Shown here piece by piece: positions 17,866 to 27,573 of a DNA stretch of 63,948 nt. How positions within the stretch are numbered: the first letter of the stretch is position 1; each line of letters begins with the position of its first letter. Made by a program: the position numbers and the translations under genes. The stretch comes from Aminicenans sp964648465. Its GTDB lineage: Bacteria > Acidobacteriota > Aminicenantia > Aminicenantales > Aminicenantaceae. The notes beneath the pieces are model-generated. The model saw nothing but the letters and a program-made list of their open reading frames with translations. It was not told the DNA's origin and ran no database searches. The DNA is taken from NCBI GenBank assembly GCA_964648465.1, contig CAZYMU010000016.1:1-63948 (forward strand), written 5' to 3'.

Positions 17866-19998
17866 ATGAAAAAAATTCGTATTCATACCTGGTCTTTACT
17901 GATGCTTTTTCTTCTCGGGATTGTGTTTGTCCCACCCTTCATGTATTCTCTAAGGAAAGAAGAGGCAAAACAAAATTTTCTTCTTATCACCATAGACACA
18001 CTCAGAGCTGACAGGTTGAGCTGTTATGGCGGCCAATACCCTAAAACTCCGAATATTGATAAACTTGCAGAGAGAGGCGTGCTCTTTTCCAGAGCCTTTG
18101 CCAACACATCTACCACACTGCCATCTCATACGAATATACTCTTAGGGACAACTCCAAACCATCATGGAGTTCATGAAAATTTAAATTTCATCGTAAGCGA
18201 AGAATTGTTAACCCTAGCCGAGCATCTCAAGGATAATGACTATTCAACCGGGGCGTTCGTGGGAGCCTACCCTCTCGACTCAAGGTTTGGACTATCCCAA
18301 GGTTTCGACATCTACGATGATAAATACAGCCGCATCCACTCTGTAAATCTCCCCTCCTTAGAGAGAAAAGCTGAATCTGTGATCGACGCTGCCCTTGAGT
18401 GGCTGAAAGGCCGAAGATCACCCTGGTTTCTCTGGGTCCATTGTTGGGATCCGCACACCCCGTACGATCCGCCGGAGCCTTTTAAAACTCAATACAGAGA
18501 TCATCTGTACGAGGGGGAGGTTGCCTACGTCGATCTGATCCTGGGAAAGCTCTTCGATTATATGAAAGAGAACAACCTGTTTGATTCGACTCTCATTATT
18601 TTCACCGGGGACCACGGCGAGTCATTAGGCCAGCATGGTGAGGAAACTCACGGTTTTTTCGCCTACAATTCATCCATCTGGATCCCTCTCATCATCCAAC
18701 TTCCTGAAACAGCCTCGAATCGTGTCGATTACTATGTCAGTCATATCGACATATTCCCGACAGTCTGTGATGTACTGGGAATCAAGATGCCATCTTTTCT
18801 CCAAGGAACCTCTCTTCTCCCAGCTTTAAGGGGGGAAAAACTGCCAGAAAGACCAATCTACTTCGAATCTTTGTATCCCTACTACAGCCGAGGATGGGCT
18901 CCCCTGAAGGGATTTATCCTCAAAAAGAAAAAATTTATCGACTCTCCTATTCCTGAGCTCTATGACCTGGACCATGATTTTGATGAATTCAACAACCTGG
19001 CCGAACGAGATAAAATAGACAAACTTACATTGCAACTAAAGAAGACCATCGTTGACTTGACCCCGTCTGAAAAAGTCGATGCTGCTCATCCAGTCGACCG
19101 AGAAACTCGCGAAAAGCTAGCCAGCTTGGGCTATATATCGAGCGTTCAAGTTTCGCCAAAAAAGAATTTTGGCATTCAAGATGACATAAAGATCCTCCTT
19201 TCTTATATAAATAGGACCGATGAAGCTTGGGAACTCTATAAAGATGGAAAAAAAGATGCAGGAATCAAACTCTTAAAGGAAATCATAGAAGAGAGGAAAG
19301 ATGTGGATTTGGCGTATAAGAACCTTGCTTTTATCTATCAAGAGACAGGAAATACAGAGGAAGCTCTTGCAATCCTGGAGCAGGGACTTAACGCTCTCCC
19401 CTCAAGTTACGAGATATATATAGAATACATGAAAGGGCTCATTTCTGCCCAGCAGTATGACAAAGTCATCAGCACTTTCGAAAAAACGAGCATTAGAGAA
19501 GCAGAGTATGATCCTGTAATATGGAATAACCTCGGGATTGCCTATACAAAAAAAGGAAATTTTGACGATGCGATCAAAGCTTTTGAGAGGGGTCTTTCCC
19601 TGGATGATAAGTATCCTGAACTTTGCAACAACCTTGCTAATGCCTACTATTCCTACAGCATCAAATCAAGAGATTCTTTCATCTTTTCTAGAAGCTTTGA
19701 ATACTACAAAAAAGCTATAGAACTCGATCCCGGATATGCAGCTCCTTACTATGGGTTAGGTCACGCATACAGGCAACAAGGAAACCTGGAAGGAGCAATC
19801 TATTGCTGGAAAAAAGCTCTTGAAGCAGACCCTAATTTCAGCCAGGCTCATTTTGATCTAGCCACGGCTTACCTAAACACTGGAAATAAAGCCAAAGCAT
19901 TTGACATACTCAGCGAGTATAAAAAGCGATACTACCATCTCATGCCTCCTTCTGAAAGAGAAAGATTAAACGCCCTCATTGAACAGTGCCAGAAATGA
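17866..19998 (+). CDS. Sulfatase-fold hydrolase fused to TPR repeats, membrane-anchored
   Basis: One N-terminal transmembrane anchor (LLMLFLLGIVFVPPFMYSL) is followed by an alkaline-phosphatase-superfamily domain: LLITIDTLRADRLSCYGG (metal Asp), WVHCWDPHTPYDPP, and IIFTGDHGESLGQHGEETH. At the catalytic position the sequence is STTLPSHTN, so the Cys or Ser that is converted to formylglycine in true sulfatases is replaced by Thr. The activity may be phosphodiesterase or phosphotransferase rather than sulfatase. The last 280 residues hold TPR units (YTKKGNFDDAIKAFERGLSL and YRQQGNLEGAIYCWKKALEA). I prefer the ATG at 17866, which gives a normal membrane signal; an ATG at 17764 is also open. Confidence 0.82.
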   Translation: MKKIRIHTWSLLMLFLLGIVFVPPFMYSLRKEEAKQNFLLITIDTLRADRLSCYGGQYPKTPNIDKLAERGVLFSRAFANTSTTLPSHTNILLGTTPNHHGVHENLNFIVSEELLTLAEHLKDNDYSTGAFVGAYPLDSRFGLSQGFDIYDDKYSRIHSVNLPSLERKAESVIDAALEWLKGRRSPWFLWVHCWDPHTPYDPPEPFKTQYRDHLYEGEVAYVDLILGKLFDYMKENNLFDSTLIIFTGDHGESLGQHGEETHGFFAYNSSIWIPLIIQLPETASNRVDYYVSHIDIFPTVCDVLGIKMPSFLQGTSLLPALRGEKLPERPIYFESLYPYYSRGWAPLKGFILKKKKFIDSPIPELYDLDHDFDEFNNLAERDKIDKLTLQLKKTIVDLTPSEKVDAAHPVDRETREKLASLGYISSVQVSPKKNFGIQDDIKILLSYINRTDEAWELYKDGKKDAGIKLLKEIIEERKDVDLAYKNLAFIYQETGNTEEALAILEQGLNALPSSYEIYIEYMKGLISAQQYDKVISTFEKTSIREAEYDPVIWNNLGIAYTKKGNFDDAIKAFERGLSLDDKYPELCNNLANAYYSYSIKSRDSFIFSRSFEYYKKAIELDPGYAAPYYGLGHAYRQQGNLEGAIYCWKKALEADPNFSQAHFDLATAYLNTGNKAKAFDILSEYKKRYYHLMPPSERERLNALIEQCQK

Positions 19999-20028
19999 TC
20001 CGAGTAAGATTGTAGCTTGAATAAATCA

Positions 20029-20163
20029 AAATTTCTTGACATAACTCGTTATATTATTACTCTGCAAGAAGAGAAAATATTTCGGTAAATGCCGCCCGAA
20101 GACAGGGGCAAATTCATTACAGATTTCTGGAAGAGAATAGATCCTAACCTATAGACAAAAGTG
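20029..20163 (+). pseudogene. Relic of a GWxTD-domain gene
   Basis: One frame reads KFLDITRYIITLQEEKIFR, stop, MPPEDRGKFITDFWKRIDPN, L, stop. This matches the start of the GWxTD domain in the lipoprotein gene at 9559 (KFLDYVSYIILPVEEKIFRE, MPSEDRGDFIKDFWARRDPD). Two in-frame stops and the loss of everything downstream show it is dead. It follows the sulfatase-TPR gene by about 30 bp. Confidence 0.8.
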
Positions 20164-20213
20164 TAACTTTCTTTTAGAGAAATGATAAAGATCCCTTTAG
20201 AAAAAGGAGTTAA

Positions 20214-22277
20214 TCATTTCTTTTCCTTTAAAGCCTCAACATTCTTTTTCACTTGAGGCTGATCTGGATTTATTTCTAGGGATTTCTCCCACACGGCTAA
20301 AGCTTCCTCAAACCTTTTTAGTTGAAAATAACATTCGCCCACAGCATTTAAAATGTTTGTGTTTATCCCATAATGAGAAATTGTTTTATCAAATACCTGG
20401 ATGGCTTCGCTTAATCTCCCAAGATTCTGGTAGGTTCTACCCAGAATGAAAAAAGCTTCGTATTTCAGAGGTTGGGTCTCATTCAAAAAAGGAAGCAAAA
20501 CAGCCTCAATCTCTCTGAATTCAGATAAAGCCATGTGAGCACGAGCCAAACCCAATGCAAAATCGATTGATTCCGGCTTTCTTCGATAAGCTTTCTCCAG
20601 CCTGACACGAGCTTCTGTTGTCTTTCCAATGTTGAAAAGCTGAGTTCCGATTAAATAGTCATATACTGGATCATCGGTTCCATGTAAAAATTTGGTATAA
20701 ATCCAGGGACGAGCAATGAATGCAACATGAGTTACATCGAATTCCTCGGTATCAGAAAGAACTTCTTGGCCATCGATAAAAAGAGAAACCCGAATTTGAT
20801 AATGAGCAGGAAGGAATTCTTTAAGCGAGTAGTTTTCCACAAAATTCGGCATGCTAGAGTATTCATTGATTTTCTTTACTGTAGTATAAAAATCTTTTCC
20901 GTCTTTAAAAATAACATATCTGAGTTCACCTCTGCCTCTCAATGCCTGATCCAAACCATGAATCTGGAAAGCTACAATCAAGTCATCTTCTATGAGAAAG
21001 ACCCTATTCGCCTGAAAATATATCTGCTGTCTTCCTATCTGGAAAGGCCGGAGTCTGCTTTGAGAAGGCTTATCCTCCTTCATCTTATAGCCAAGAAAGA
21101 GGGACGTCATCTGTAGGGCATCTCCCTCACTCGGAATAAAAATATCTCGCTCCACGGAGGTAAACTCCTTGGAAATTTCATTCTTAAGGAGAATAGACAT
21201 TCTAAAATTTCCAGGAATAAGAGGAAACATATCAAGGATGCTGAAGGGTTTGTGGCTTATTTGCTTCATCTGTTCCTCATTGAACTCAAGAGAAATTTTC
21301 TTTTCAAACTGATAGATGGTTTTTCCCTGCATATCTGAGACCTTTCCATTTAACTTCAAAGTAGTGTAATATTTATTCTCGTACAAGTTAACTGAAAGTC
21401 TTTCTGGCTCTACATCATAGTTAACGAAATATATACCTGAAGGGTCTTTTACGATTTTAATTAAAAAATCGCTATCTATGTAATTTGTTGAGTATTCTAT
21501 TCCTACGCTGTCCTTGTATTCAAGGAATTTCTTGGCATATTTCTCTTTTATCTGCCTTACAGGAGTTGTCTCAACCCTCTGAAGTAATATATCTGAAGAC
21601 ATGGTTGGTCGGCCTCCAGCAAGAGTCCGCTCTCCAGGAATTAGATTTAGTGAAACTTCAGCCAGATCTGGCTCTAATTCCCTGAGCTGCTCGAAAGCAC
21701 CAAGGTAATCCAGTGGATCGCCGAAACGAGATGTCATTAATGCCTGTGGACCGTCTTGAAGAGGACTGTAAAGCTTATATTCTCCTATGCCTCTCTCCTT
21801 AAAAAAGACGATGTTAAATCCCGGAGGAAGACCTAAATTCGTCTTCCCCTGATAGAACCAGATTTCTGTGGGATAAACCTGAGTCTTCCCTTCAAATCTC
21901 TGGATGTCGTTGGGCTCTCCCAGGATAATATACATACGCCCCCGGTCCGTTCTCCAGCCTGGCCCCGGTGCTTGACGGCCGAAAAAGTGATTGACATATC
22001 TTATGCGGCTATAGTGCTCTTTTTTGAACTCGTTTTCAGGAGTTTCCGGCGTAGGGTCACGATGCTTCCAAAAAGCCTCTATGAAAAGATCCCTTTCTCT
22101 ATCTGTCTTGAGTTTTAAAAAAACTTCTTTCTCGACAGGAGTCATGATATAAACAACTTCCTCTTCGAGCCATATTTTGTAACGTTCAGGAAGATCAGTC
22201 TTCTTCGCCGCTACCTCTCCACAGAGAAAAAAAACAACAAGAAAGAAAAGAAATAAAACTGAGAACTTTTTGTGCAT
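20214..22277 (-). CDS. Large secreted GWxTD domain/TPR protein
   Basis: A 687-residue exported protein: signal peptide (1-24, ending CGEVAAK), then the GWxTD domain with YIMTPVEKEVF, FWKHRDPTPETPENEF and GWRTDRGRMYIILGEPNDI (about residue 104), a long beta-rich middle, and C-terminal TPR units from about residue 540 (YDYLIGTQLFNIGKTTEARV, RTYQNLGRLSEAIQVFDKTI, CYFQLKRFEEALAVWEKSLE). GAGGGAGG precedes the ATG. It is the only one of the three intact GWxTD proteins here that carries its own TPRs; the other two lie beside separate TPR genes. This suggests the domain works with TPR scaffolds. The biochemical role is unknown. Confidence 0.85.
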   Translation of the reverse strand: MHKKFSVLFLFFLVVFFLCGEVAAKKTDLPERYKIWLEEEVVYIMTPVEKEVFLKLKTDRERDLFIEAFWKHRDPTPETPENEFKKEHYSRIRYVNHFFGRQAPGPGWRTDRGRMYIILGEPNDIQRFEGKTQVYPTEIWFYQGKTNLGLPPGFNIVFFKERGIGEYKLYSPLQDGPQALMTSRFGDPLDYLGAFEQLRELEPDLAEVSLNLIPGERTLAGGRPTMSSDILLQRVETTPVRQIKEKYAKKFLEYKDSVGIEYSTNYIDSDFLIKIVKDPSGIYFVNYDVEPERLSVNLYENKYYTTLKLNGKVSDMQGKTIYQFEKKISLEFNEEQMKQISHKPFSILDMFPLIPGNFRMSILLKNEISKEFTSVERDIFIPSEGDALQMTSLFLGYKMKEDKPSQSRLRPFQIGRQQIYFQANRVFLIEDDLIVAFQIHGLDQALRGRGELRYVIFKDGKDFYTTVKKINEYSSMPNFVENYSLKEFLPAHYQIRVSLFIDGQEVLSDTEEFDVTHVAFIARPWIYTKFLHGTDDPVYDYLIGTQLFNIGKTTEARVRLEKAYRRKPESIDFALGLARAHMALSEFREIEAVLLPFLNETQPLKYEAFFILGRTYQNLGRLSEAIQVFDKTISHYGINTNILNAVGECYFQLKRFEEALAVWEKSLEINPDQPQVKKNVEALKEKK

Positions 22278-22329
22278 GATTACCTCCCTCTCAAAGCCTG
22301 AAGCCTGAATAATTCCAAAATAATCGGAG

Positions 22330-22512
22330 CTACAACCCCATAGTCAGCCCTTTCCGATGGGAAACGCCAAGGCTGGACCTACACTCCGGGCAAAAGTAAA
22401 TACAACGTTTCCCTAAATCGCCTTTTACTTCTCGATACCAGACCGTTCTGAGTTCTTTCTTGCAACTGGGACATATCGGTAATACATCTTCTTTTTTCTC
22501 AAACGGAATCAT
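22330..22512 (-). CDS. Small zinc-ribbon protein
   Basis: 60 residues with two CxxC knuckles, ICPSCKK and YFCPECRSS, separated by about 23 residues, as in a single zinc ribbon. An AGGAGG ribosome-binding site precedes the ATG. No family name can be assigned; small ribbons of this kind bind nucleic acid or protein partners. It is between clpB and the large GWxTD gene on the same strand. Confidence 0.65.
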   Translation of the reverse strand: MIPFEKKEDVLPICPSCKKELRTVWYREVKGDLGKRCIYFCPECRSSLGVSHRKGLTMGL

Positions 22513-22595
22513 GTTGGCCTCCTAATAGAATTTACATACCCATACATTATTATATTATATTCATTTCAATCTTACAGGTCGAGCGTAAATGCAAT

Positions 22596-25187
22596 TTACA
22601 GCAGCGGTCCTTTTATAAAATCATACTCCCCTTTTTCATTTACATCTATACTTACAGTATCTCCTTCTTTATAATCTCCCCCCAGTATTTTGAGTGCCAG
22701 GGCATTCTGGATATCCTGCTGGATTGTCCTTTTCAATGGGCGGGCTCCGTAGACAGGATCATACCCTCTCTCTACCAATAATTTCTTTGCTTTAGCAGTC
22801 ACTTTTATATCGATCTTCTTGTCTTTCAGTCTTTTTCTCAGTTCGTCAAGCTGTAAGTCTAATATTTTAAAGATAACCTCCCTGGATAAGGGTTTAAATA
22901 TTATGATTTCATCAACGCGGTTGAGAAACTCCGGCTTGAAGTGGTTTTCCATTATTTCCTTCACTCTTTTTTCCATCATCTTAAAATCCTGGTTGAGTTC
23001 TTTAATGACCTGGCTACCCAGATTTGAAGTCATGATAATGATTGTGTTTTTAAAATCGATTGTTCTTCCTTTTCCGTCTGTCAGCCTGCCATCATCCAGG
23101 ATCTGAAGGAGAATGTTAAGTACGTCAGAGTGGGCTTTTTCTATTTCGTCCAGTAAAATAATCGAGAACGGCCTGCGCTTTACAGCCTCTGTAAGCTGGC
23201 CTCCCTCTTCATATCCAACATACCCAGGAGGAGCTCCTATAAGGCGGGATACTGTATGTTTTTCCATATATTCAGACATATCAAGCCTTACCACTGCCCT
23301 TTCATCATCAAAAAGAAATTCAGCCAGTGCCCTGGACAATTCCGTCTTTCCCACTCCTGTCGGCCCTAAAAATATAAACGATCCCAATGGGCGTGAAGCA
23401 TCCTGGATTCCGGCCCTCGCTCTCCTCACTGTATCAGAAACAGCCCTCAAAGCATGATCCTGGCCAACAACTCTCCTTGCCAGGTTCTCTTCCATTTTAA
23501 TAAGTTTCTCCACTTCTCCTTCAAGCATTTTTGAAACCGGAACTCCTGTCCATTTTGACACAATAAATGCAATATCCTCTTCATCCACTTCTTCCTTGAG
23601 CATTTTCCCCTTTTTCTGAATCTTTGCCAGATCACCTGCTGTTTTCTCCCTTTCTTTTTGTAATTCGATCAATTTGCCGTATCTGATCTCTGCGACCTTC
23701 TCCAAATCACCCCTTCTCTCTAGATTTTGCTCTTCAACCTTTAAGGCATCAGTCTCTTGTTTTAACCGCTTTATTTTATCAATCAACTCTTTTTCATGCT
23801 TCCATTGAGCTTTCATAATACTGCCTTTTTCTTTCAAATCAGCAAGTTCTCTATTCAATTTTTCTAATTTTCTTTTCACACTCCTGTCTTTTTCTTTCTT
23901 TAAAGCCTGCTTTTCAATCTCTAACTGGATAACCCGTCTCTCCAGTTCATCTATCTCTTCAGGCATGCTGTCGATTTCTATCCTGATACGTGAAGCTGCT
24001 TCATCAATTAAATCTATCGCCTTGTCAGGCAAATACCGACCGGTAATGTATCTGTTTGAAAGAGTAGCCGCTGCAATCAAAGCAGAATCTTTGATTTCAA
24101 CACCGTGGTAAACGGCATACTTTTCCTTTACCCCTCTCAAAATAGATATTGTATCTTCAACAGAAGGCTCTCTCACATAAACCTGCTGAAATCTTCTTTC
24201 CAGGGCGGCATCCCGCTCAATATGCTTTTTATATTCATTGAGTGTAGTCGCACCAACACACCTCAACTCCCCTCTGGCCAGAGAAGGCTTGAGCATGTTT
24301 GATGCATCAGCAGCTCCCTCTGCGGCCCCTGCACCAATGATTGTATGGAGCTCGTCAATGAAAAGGATAATTTTCCCCTCTGCCTCTTTTATCTCTTTCA
24401 AAAAAGCCTTTAACCTGTCTTCAAATTCTCCTCGATATTTCGTTCCAGCGATTAATGCCCCAATATCCAGGGCTATAATTTTCTTGTTTTTTAAAGACTG
24501 TGGAACATCTCCATTAGCAATTCTCTGCGCTAATCCCTCGACAACAGCAGTTTTGCCGACTCCTGCTTCCCCAATTAAGACAGGATTATTTTTTGTTCTT
24601 CGTGAAAGGACTTGAATGACTCTTCTTATCTCATCTTCACGCCCAATTACCGGATCTAATTTCCCCTGCTTGGCCATTGCCGTGATATCCCGAGCATACC
24701 GGTCCAGCACCTGATATTTCCCCTCGGGTTGAGGGTCAGTAATTCGCTGTGTTCCTCTTATAGCCATTAGGGCCTTGAGGATAACATCTTCGCTAACTCC
24801 ATTTTTCTTCAATATCTGGCTGGCTTCACTGGTCCCTTCTTTGATAAGAGCAAGAAGTATATGCTCGGTCGAGACATATTCATCTTTGAGTTTAGACGCT
24901 TCTTTCTTAGCACTATTTATTATATGCCGCAGCCTAGAAGATAGATAAACTTCTCCCGGCTCTTCAACCTTTGGATATTTTTCCAGTATTTTTTCAAGAT
25001 CCAGGAGAACACTAGAAGGGCTAATCCCAACTTTAACTAGAACCGAGTTAACAATATTCTCTTCCTGGTTTAAAAACGCCCAGAGAAGGTGTTCCGGCTT
25101 GACCTCCTGATGTCCAAGCTCTTCTGCCCTGGATTGGGCTAGCTGTAAAGCTTCTTGAGACATAATAGTAAATTTATCCCATCTCAT
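22596..25187 (-). CDS. clpB: ATP-dependent chaperone ClpB
   Basis: A disaggregase that, with DnaK, extracts and refolds aggregated proteins in the cytoplasm. The protein (about 863 residues) has the N-domain pair (FTIMSQEALQLAQ, EHLLWAF), AAA1 with GEAGVGKTAVVEGLAQR and pore loop KYRGEFEDR, the long coiled-coil middle domain (about residues 400-530), which separates ClpB from ClpA/ClpC, and AAA2 with GPTGVGKTELSRAL, then GYVGYEEGG and the sensor region. The start MRWDKFT at 25187 matches ClpB N-termini and has GGAGA at suitable distance; the ATG three codons earlier is too close to it. No CIRCE or sigma-32-like promoter was evident. Confidence 0.97.
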   Translation of the reverse strand: MRWDKFTIMSQEALQLAQSRAEELGHQEVKPEHLLWAFLNQEENIVNSVLVKVGISPSSVLLDLEKILEKYPKVEEPGEVYLSSRLRHIINSAKKEASKLKDEYVSTEHILLALIKEGTSEASQILKKNGVSEDVILKALMAIRGTQRITDPQPEGKYQVLDRYARDITAMAKQGKLDPVIGREDEIRRVIQVLSRRTKNNPVLIGEAGVGKTAVVEGLAQRIANGDVPQSLKNKKIIALDIGALIAGTKYRGEFEDRLKAFLKEIKEAEGKIILFIDELHTIIGAGAAEGAADASNMLKPSLARGELRCVGATTLNEYKKHIERDAALERRFQQVYVREPSVEDTISILRGVKEKYAVYHGVEIKDSALIAAATLSNRYITGRYLPDKAIDLIDEAASRIRIEIDSMPEEIDELERRVIQLEIEKQALKKEKDRSVKRKLEKLNRELADLKEKGSIMKAQWKHEKELIDKIKRLKQETDALKVEEQNLERRGDLEKVAEIRYGKLIELQKEREKTAGDLAKIQKKGKMLKEEVDEEDIAFIVSKWTGVPVSKMLEGEVEKLIKMEENLARRVVGQDHALRAVSDTVRRARAGIQDASRPLGSFIFLGPTGVGKTELSRALAEFLFDDERAVVRLDMSEYMEKHTVSRLIGAPPGYVGYEEGGQLTEAVKRRPFSIILLDEIEKAHSDVLNILLQILDDGRLTDGKGRTIDFKNTIIIMTSNLGSQVIKELNQDFKMMEKRVKEIMENHFKPEFLNRVDEIIIFKPLSREVIFKILDLQLDELRKRLKDKKIDIKVTAKAKKLLVERGYDPVYGARPLKRTIQQDIQNALALKILGGDYKEGDTVSIDVNEKGEYDFIKGPLL

Positions 25188-25282
25188 TTTAATCATTCTC
25201 CTATCTATATTGATAAACTTCCATTTTTCTGCATATACATCATTCTCTATTATTCTTCAAAATAATGACCGCTAACCATACT

Positions 25283-26023
25283 ATAATATATCACTAGTGT
25301 CCGATTATAAATCGAATAAATTCAATTGTTTACGAGAATCATAATCGAAAGTTTGTAATGAAGTATCCGTAAGTAATTGTAAAATAGGGACTTGCTCAAA
25401 AAGGGACACACTGAAAATTTACAAAATTGTGTAGAGATTTAGCTCTATTTTCTGTATTTTTCTAATCATCGCCACCATTACATAGATGCTTATTGCAATC
25501 CATATCTGGGTTTTCACTGCATTTGGAGAAGTCCCAAAGAATGCTTTTATTTTCAAATGCTGTTTCATCCACTTGAAAAATAATTCCACTTTCCAGCGGT
25601 TACGATATAATTCTGCTACAGTCAGCGCTGGAATGTCAAAATTGTTTGTTAGAAACACTAAGATCTTATCTATTTGGCTATCGTGATATTTGACTCTCCG
25701 CAGTTTGTCGGGGTAGCTCTTTCGTGTGTTAAAACCGCTGAGGCGAATGACCTGGTCGCAGTGGAGACTAGTTGACTTGTCGACTTTTTTGGATTGCGTC
25801 CGGTAAAATTTCATATTCTTTTTTGCGCGGATTATGAATGACATAATTTGGGAGAAAATTGTTTTGCCGGTATACATGTGTCACCTCTCTATAGTTAGAG
25901 AAGTAATACACGAGATTTAAAGATGAATTCAAATCGAAAAATCCTTTTTCACGGCTTTCATTATTAAATTCAATGAGCTACAAAACTTTTGCATTTTTTA
26001 ATAGGACAGTAGTGATAATATAT
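25283..26023 (-). mobile_element. IS4-type element, internal-deletion derivative (copy A) with 9-bp target duplication
   Basis: The element spans 25292-26014. Its ends are imperfect inverted repeats, CACTAGTGTCCGATTATAAA at the left and the complement CACTACTGTCCTATTAAAAA at the right. The 9-bp target duplication ataatatat flanks it exactly (25283-25291 and 26015-26023). Compared with copy B, about 600 bp of the transposase gene are missing; the join lies where both copies carry TATGAA, which suggests deletion across short homology. The remaining reading frame is listed separately. Confidence 0.85.
25419..25877 (-). pseudogene. Internally deleted IS4-family transposase (DUF4372 type)
   Basis: A 152-residue open frame joins the first 15 residues of the transposase (MYTGKTIFSQIMSFI) directly to its C-terminal third starting IRAKKNMKFYRTQ. 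From there it equals the copy at 40146-41206 up to the end IELNLYTIL. The DUF4372 N-domain and the first catalytic acidic residues are lost, so it cannot transpose by itself, though its ends are intact and it might be moved in trans. The fusion is in frame. Confidence 0.85.
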
Positions 26024-26095
26024 AATATAATTGACACATTTTTTATTCGATGATAAATTTAAATATATTACAAATTTCATCGTTCAGGAGGAATT

Positions 26096-27526
26096 ATGAA
26101 GATCAAAAATATCATAATAACTTTGGCTGTTCTCTCACTGCCAATACTTTGCCAGATAAAAAATCCTGTCTCCGGCAATCTTTCCCCAAAAGTTATAATG
26201 CAGAATATTAGAGTTTTTGAGCAACAGCTAAAACGCAGATTTTCATACTTTAAGACCGGGGATATTGACTTTACTCATGCATTAAAGATTGTCTATGAAC
26301 AAGCTCAAAAAGGGATGACAAAGGATGAATTGGCGATCGAGCTCACCAAGATTATCGCTCTTTTTATAGATGGGCATGCTCGTGTGAGGGACTTTAATTA
26401 TCCAACGGGATATCTTCCTTTTCTTATAGAATCATCAGGAAATAAATATGTGTCATTCTTTCCAGATCGGTCTAGTTTTCTCGATCGAAATCATCCTTAC
26501 ATCACCAAAATCGATGGAAAAAATATCGATGAATGGTGTAAAGCTGCAAATGCTTTTATTGCGAAAGGATCGCCACAATATATTAAACGCCAGGCTCTGA
26601 GATTATTACGCAATATCCAATTTTTACGTGATGAATTGGGAATAAAACGAAGGCGCACAGTTACTGTGGAGCTCTCGTCAAAAAATGCTTCGCAAACTAA
26701 AACAATGGAGCTGCAGGTCACAGAAAATTTACCGGAGTATGACAAGTGGCCTCTAAAAGAATCCTGTGTCCTTGATGGAAACTATGGATATTTACGGATA
26801 ACGGCTATGAATGATGAAGCCGTTGAATTGATCGAAGAATGGATGCCAAAATTCCGCAATACAAGAGGACTCATTGTAGACGTGCGAGATAACGGAGGTG
26901 GCTCACGAAAGGCATTACGGGCCTTATTCCCCCACTTCATGAATGATTCCGATAAGCCAAAAGTGACTAACGCCGCTGTCTATCGTCTATTTAGGGATTT
27001 CAAAAAGGATCATTTAGAGAACCGATTCATGTACCGGGAGAATTGGGGTGGCTGGTATAGTAATGAATTAGAAGCAATTAAGTTTTTCAAAGAAAATTTT
27101 GAGCCCAAATGGCAACCTCCAAAAAAAGATTTCAGCGAGTGGCACTATCTTGTCATGACAAAGCGATCTAATCCTGATGCTCATTTCTTTGAAAAACCGG
27201 TTATCATCTTAATGAATCAGAAATGTTTCAGTGCCACTGATATTTTCCTGTCTTCGTTCAAAGGTTGGCGTAATATAACTTTACTCGGGATAGCTAGTGC
27301 TGGAGGAAGCGCACGGTCTGTCTGGACGGAGTTGCCCGGTTCCAAGCTAGAAGTTCGTTTGGCTTCAATGGCCAGTTTCCAAATCGATGGTGATCTTCAT
27401 GATGGAAACGGGACTCAACCTGACATTGTTGTCGAGCCTGAGCCATCATATTTCATCCACAATGGACGGGATAACATATTGGAAGAGGCTCTAGAAATTC
27501 TAAAAAAGCATAAAGCTTCCAAGTAA
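26096..27526 (+). CDS. Secreted S41-like peptidase (Ser retained, Lys absent)
   Basis: A 476-residue protein with signal peptide (MKIKNIIITLAVLSLPILC), so exported or a lipoprotein. The C-terminal half has the tail-specific-protease fold signature: GLIVDVRDNGGGSRKALR, then VIILMNQKCFSATDIFLSSF with the nucleophile Ser at about residue 379, and NGTQPDIVVEP near the end. The Lys expected about 25 residues after the Ser in CtpA/Tsp enzymes is absent (the region reads ASAGGSARS). A His in DGHARVRDF, about residue 93, could act as in tricorn-type S41 members. No PDZ domain was recognised. AGGAGGA precedes the ATG. Inside the IS-flanked island. Confidence 0.78.
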   Translation: MKIKNIIITLAVLSLPILCQIKNPVSGNLSPKVIMQNIRVFEQQLKRRFSYFKTGDIDFTHALKIVYEQAQKGMTKDELAIELTKIIALFIDGHARVRDFNYPTGYLPFLIESSGNKYVSFFPDRSSFLDRNHPYITKIDGKNIDEWCKAANAFIAKGSPQYIKRQALRLLRNIQFLRDELGIKRRRTVTVELSSKNASQTKTMELQVTENLPEYDKWPLKESCVLDGNYGYLRITAMNDEAVELIEEWMPKFRNTRGLIVDVRDNGGGSRKALRALFPHFMNDSDKPKVTNAAVYRLFRDFKKDHLENRFMYRENWGGWYSNELEAIKFFKENFEPKWQPPKKDFSEWHYLVMTKRSNPDAHFFEKPVIILMNQKCFSATDIFLSSFKGWRNITLLGIASAGGSARSVWTELPGSKLEVRLASMASFQIDGDLHDGNGTQPDIVVEPEPSYFIHNGRDNILEEALEILKKHKASK

Positions 27527-27573
27527 AAACCTTAGATTATCACCATTAATTCCTTAAACTAGAATAGGGATAG

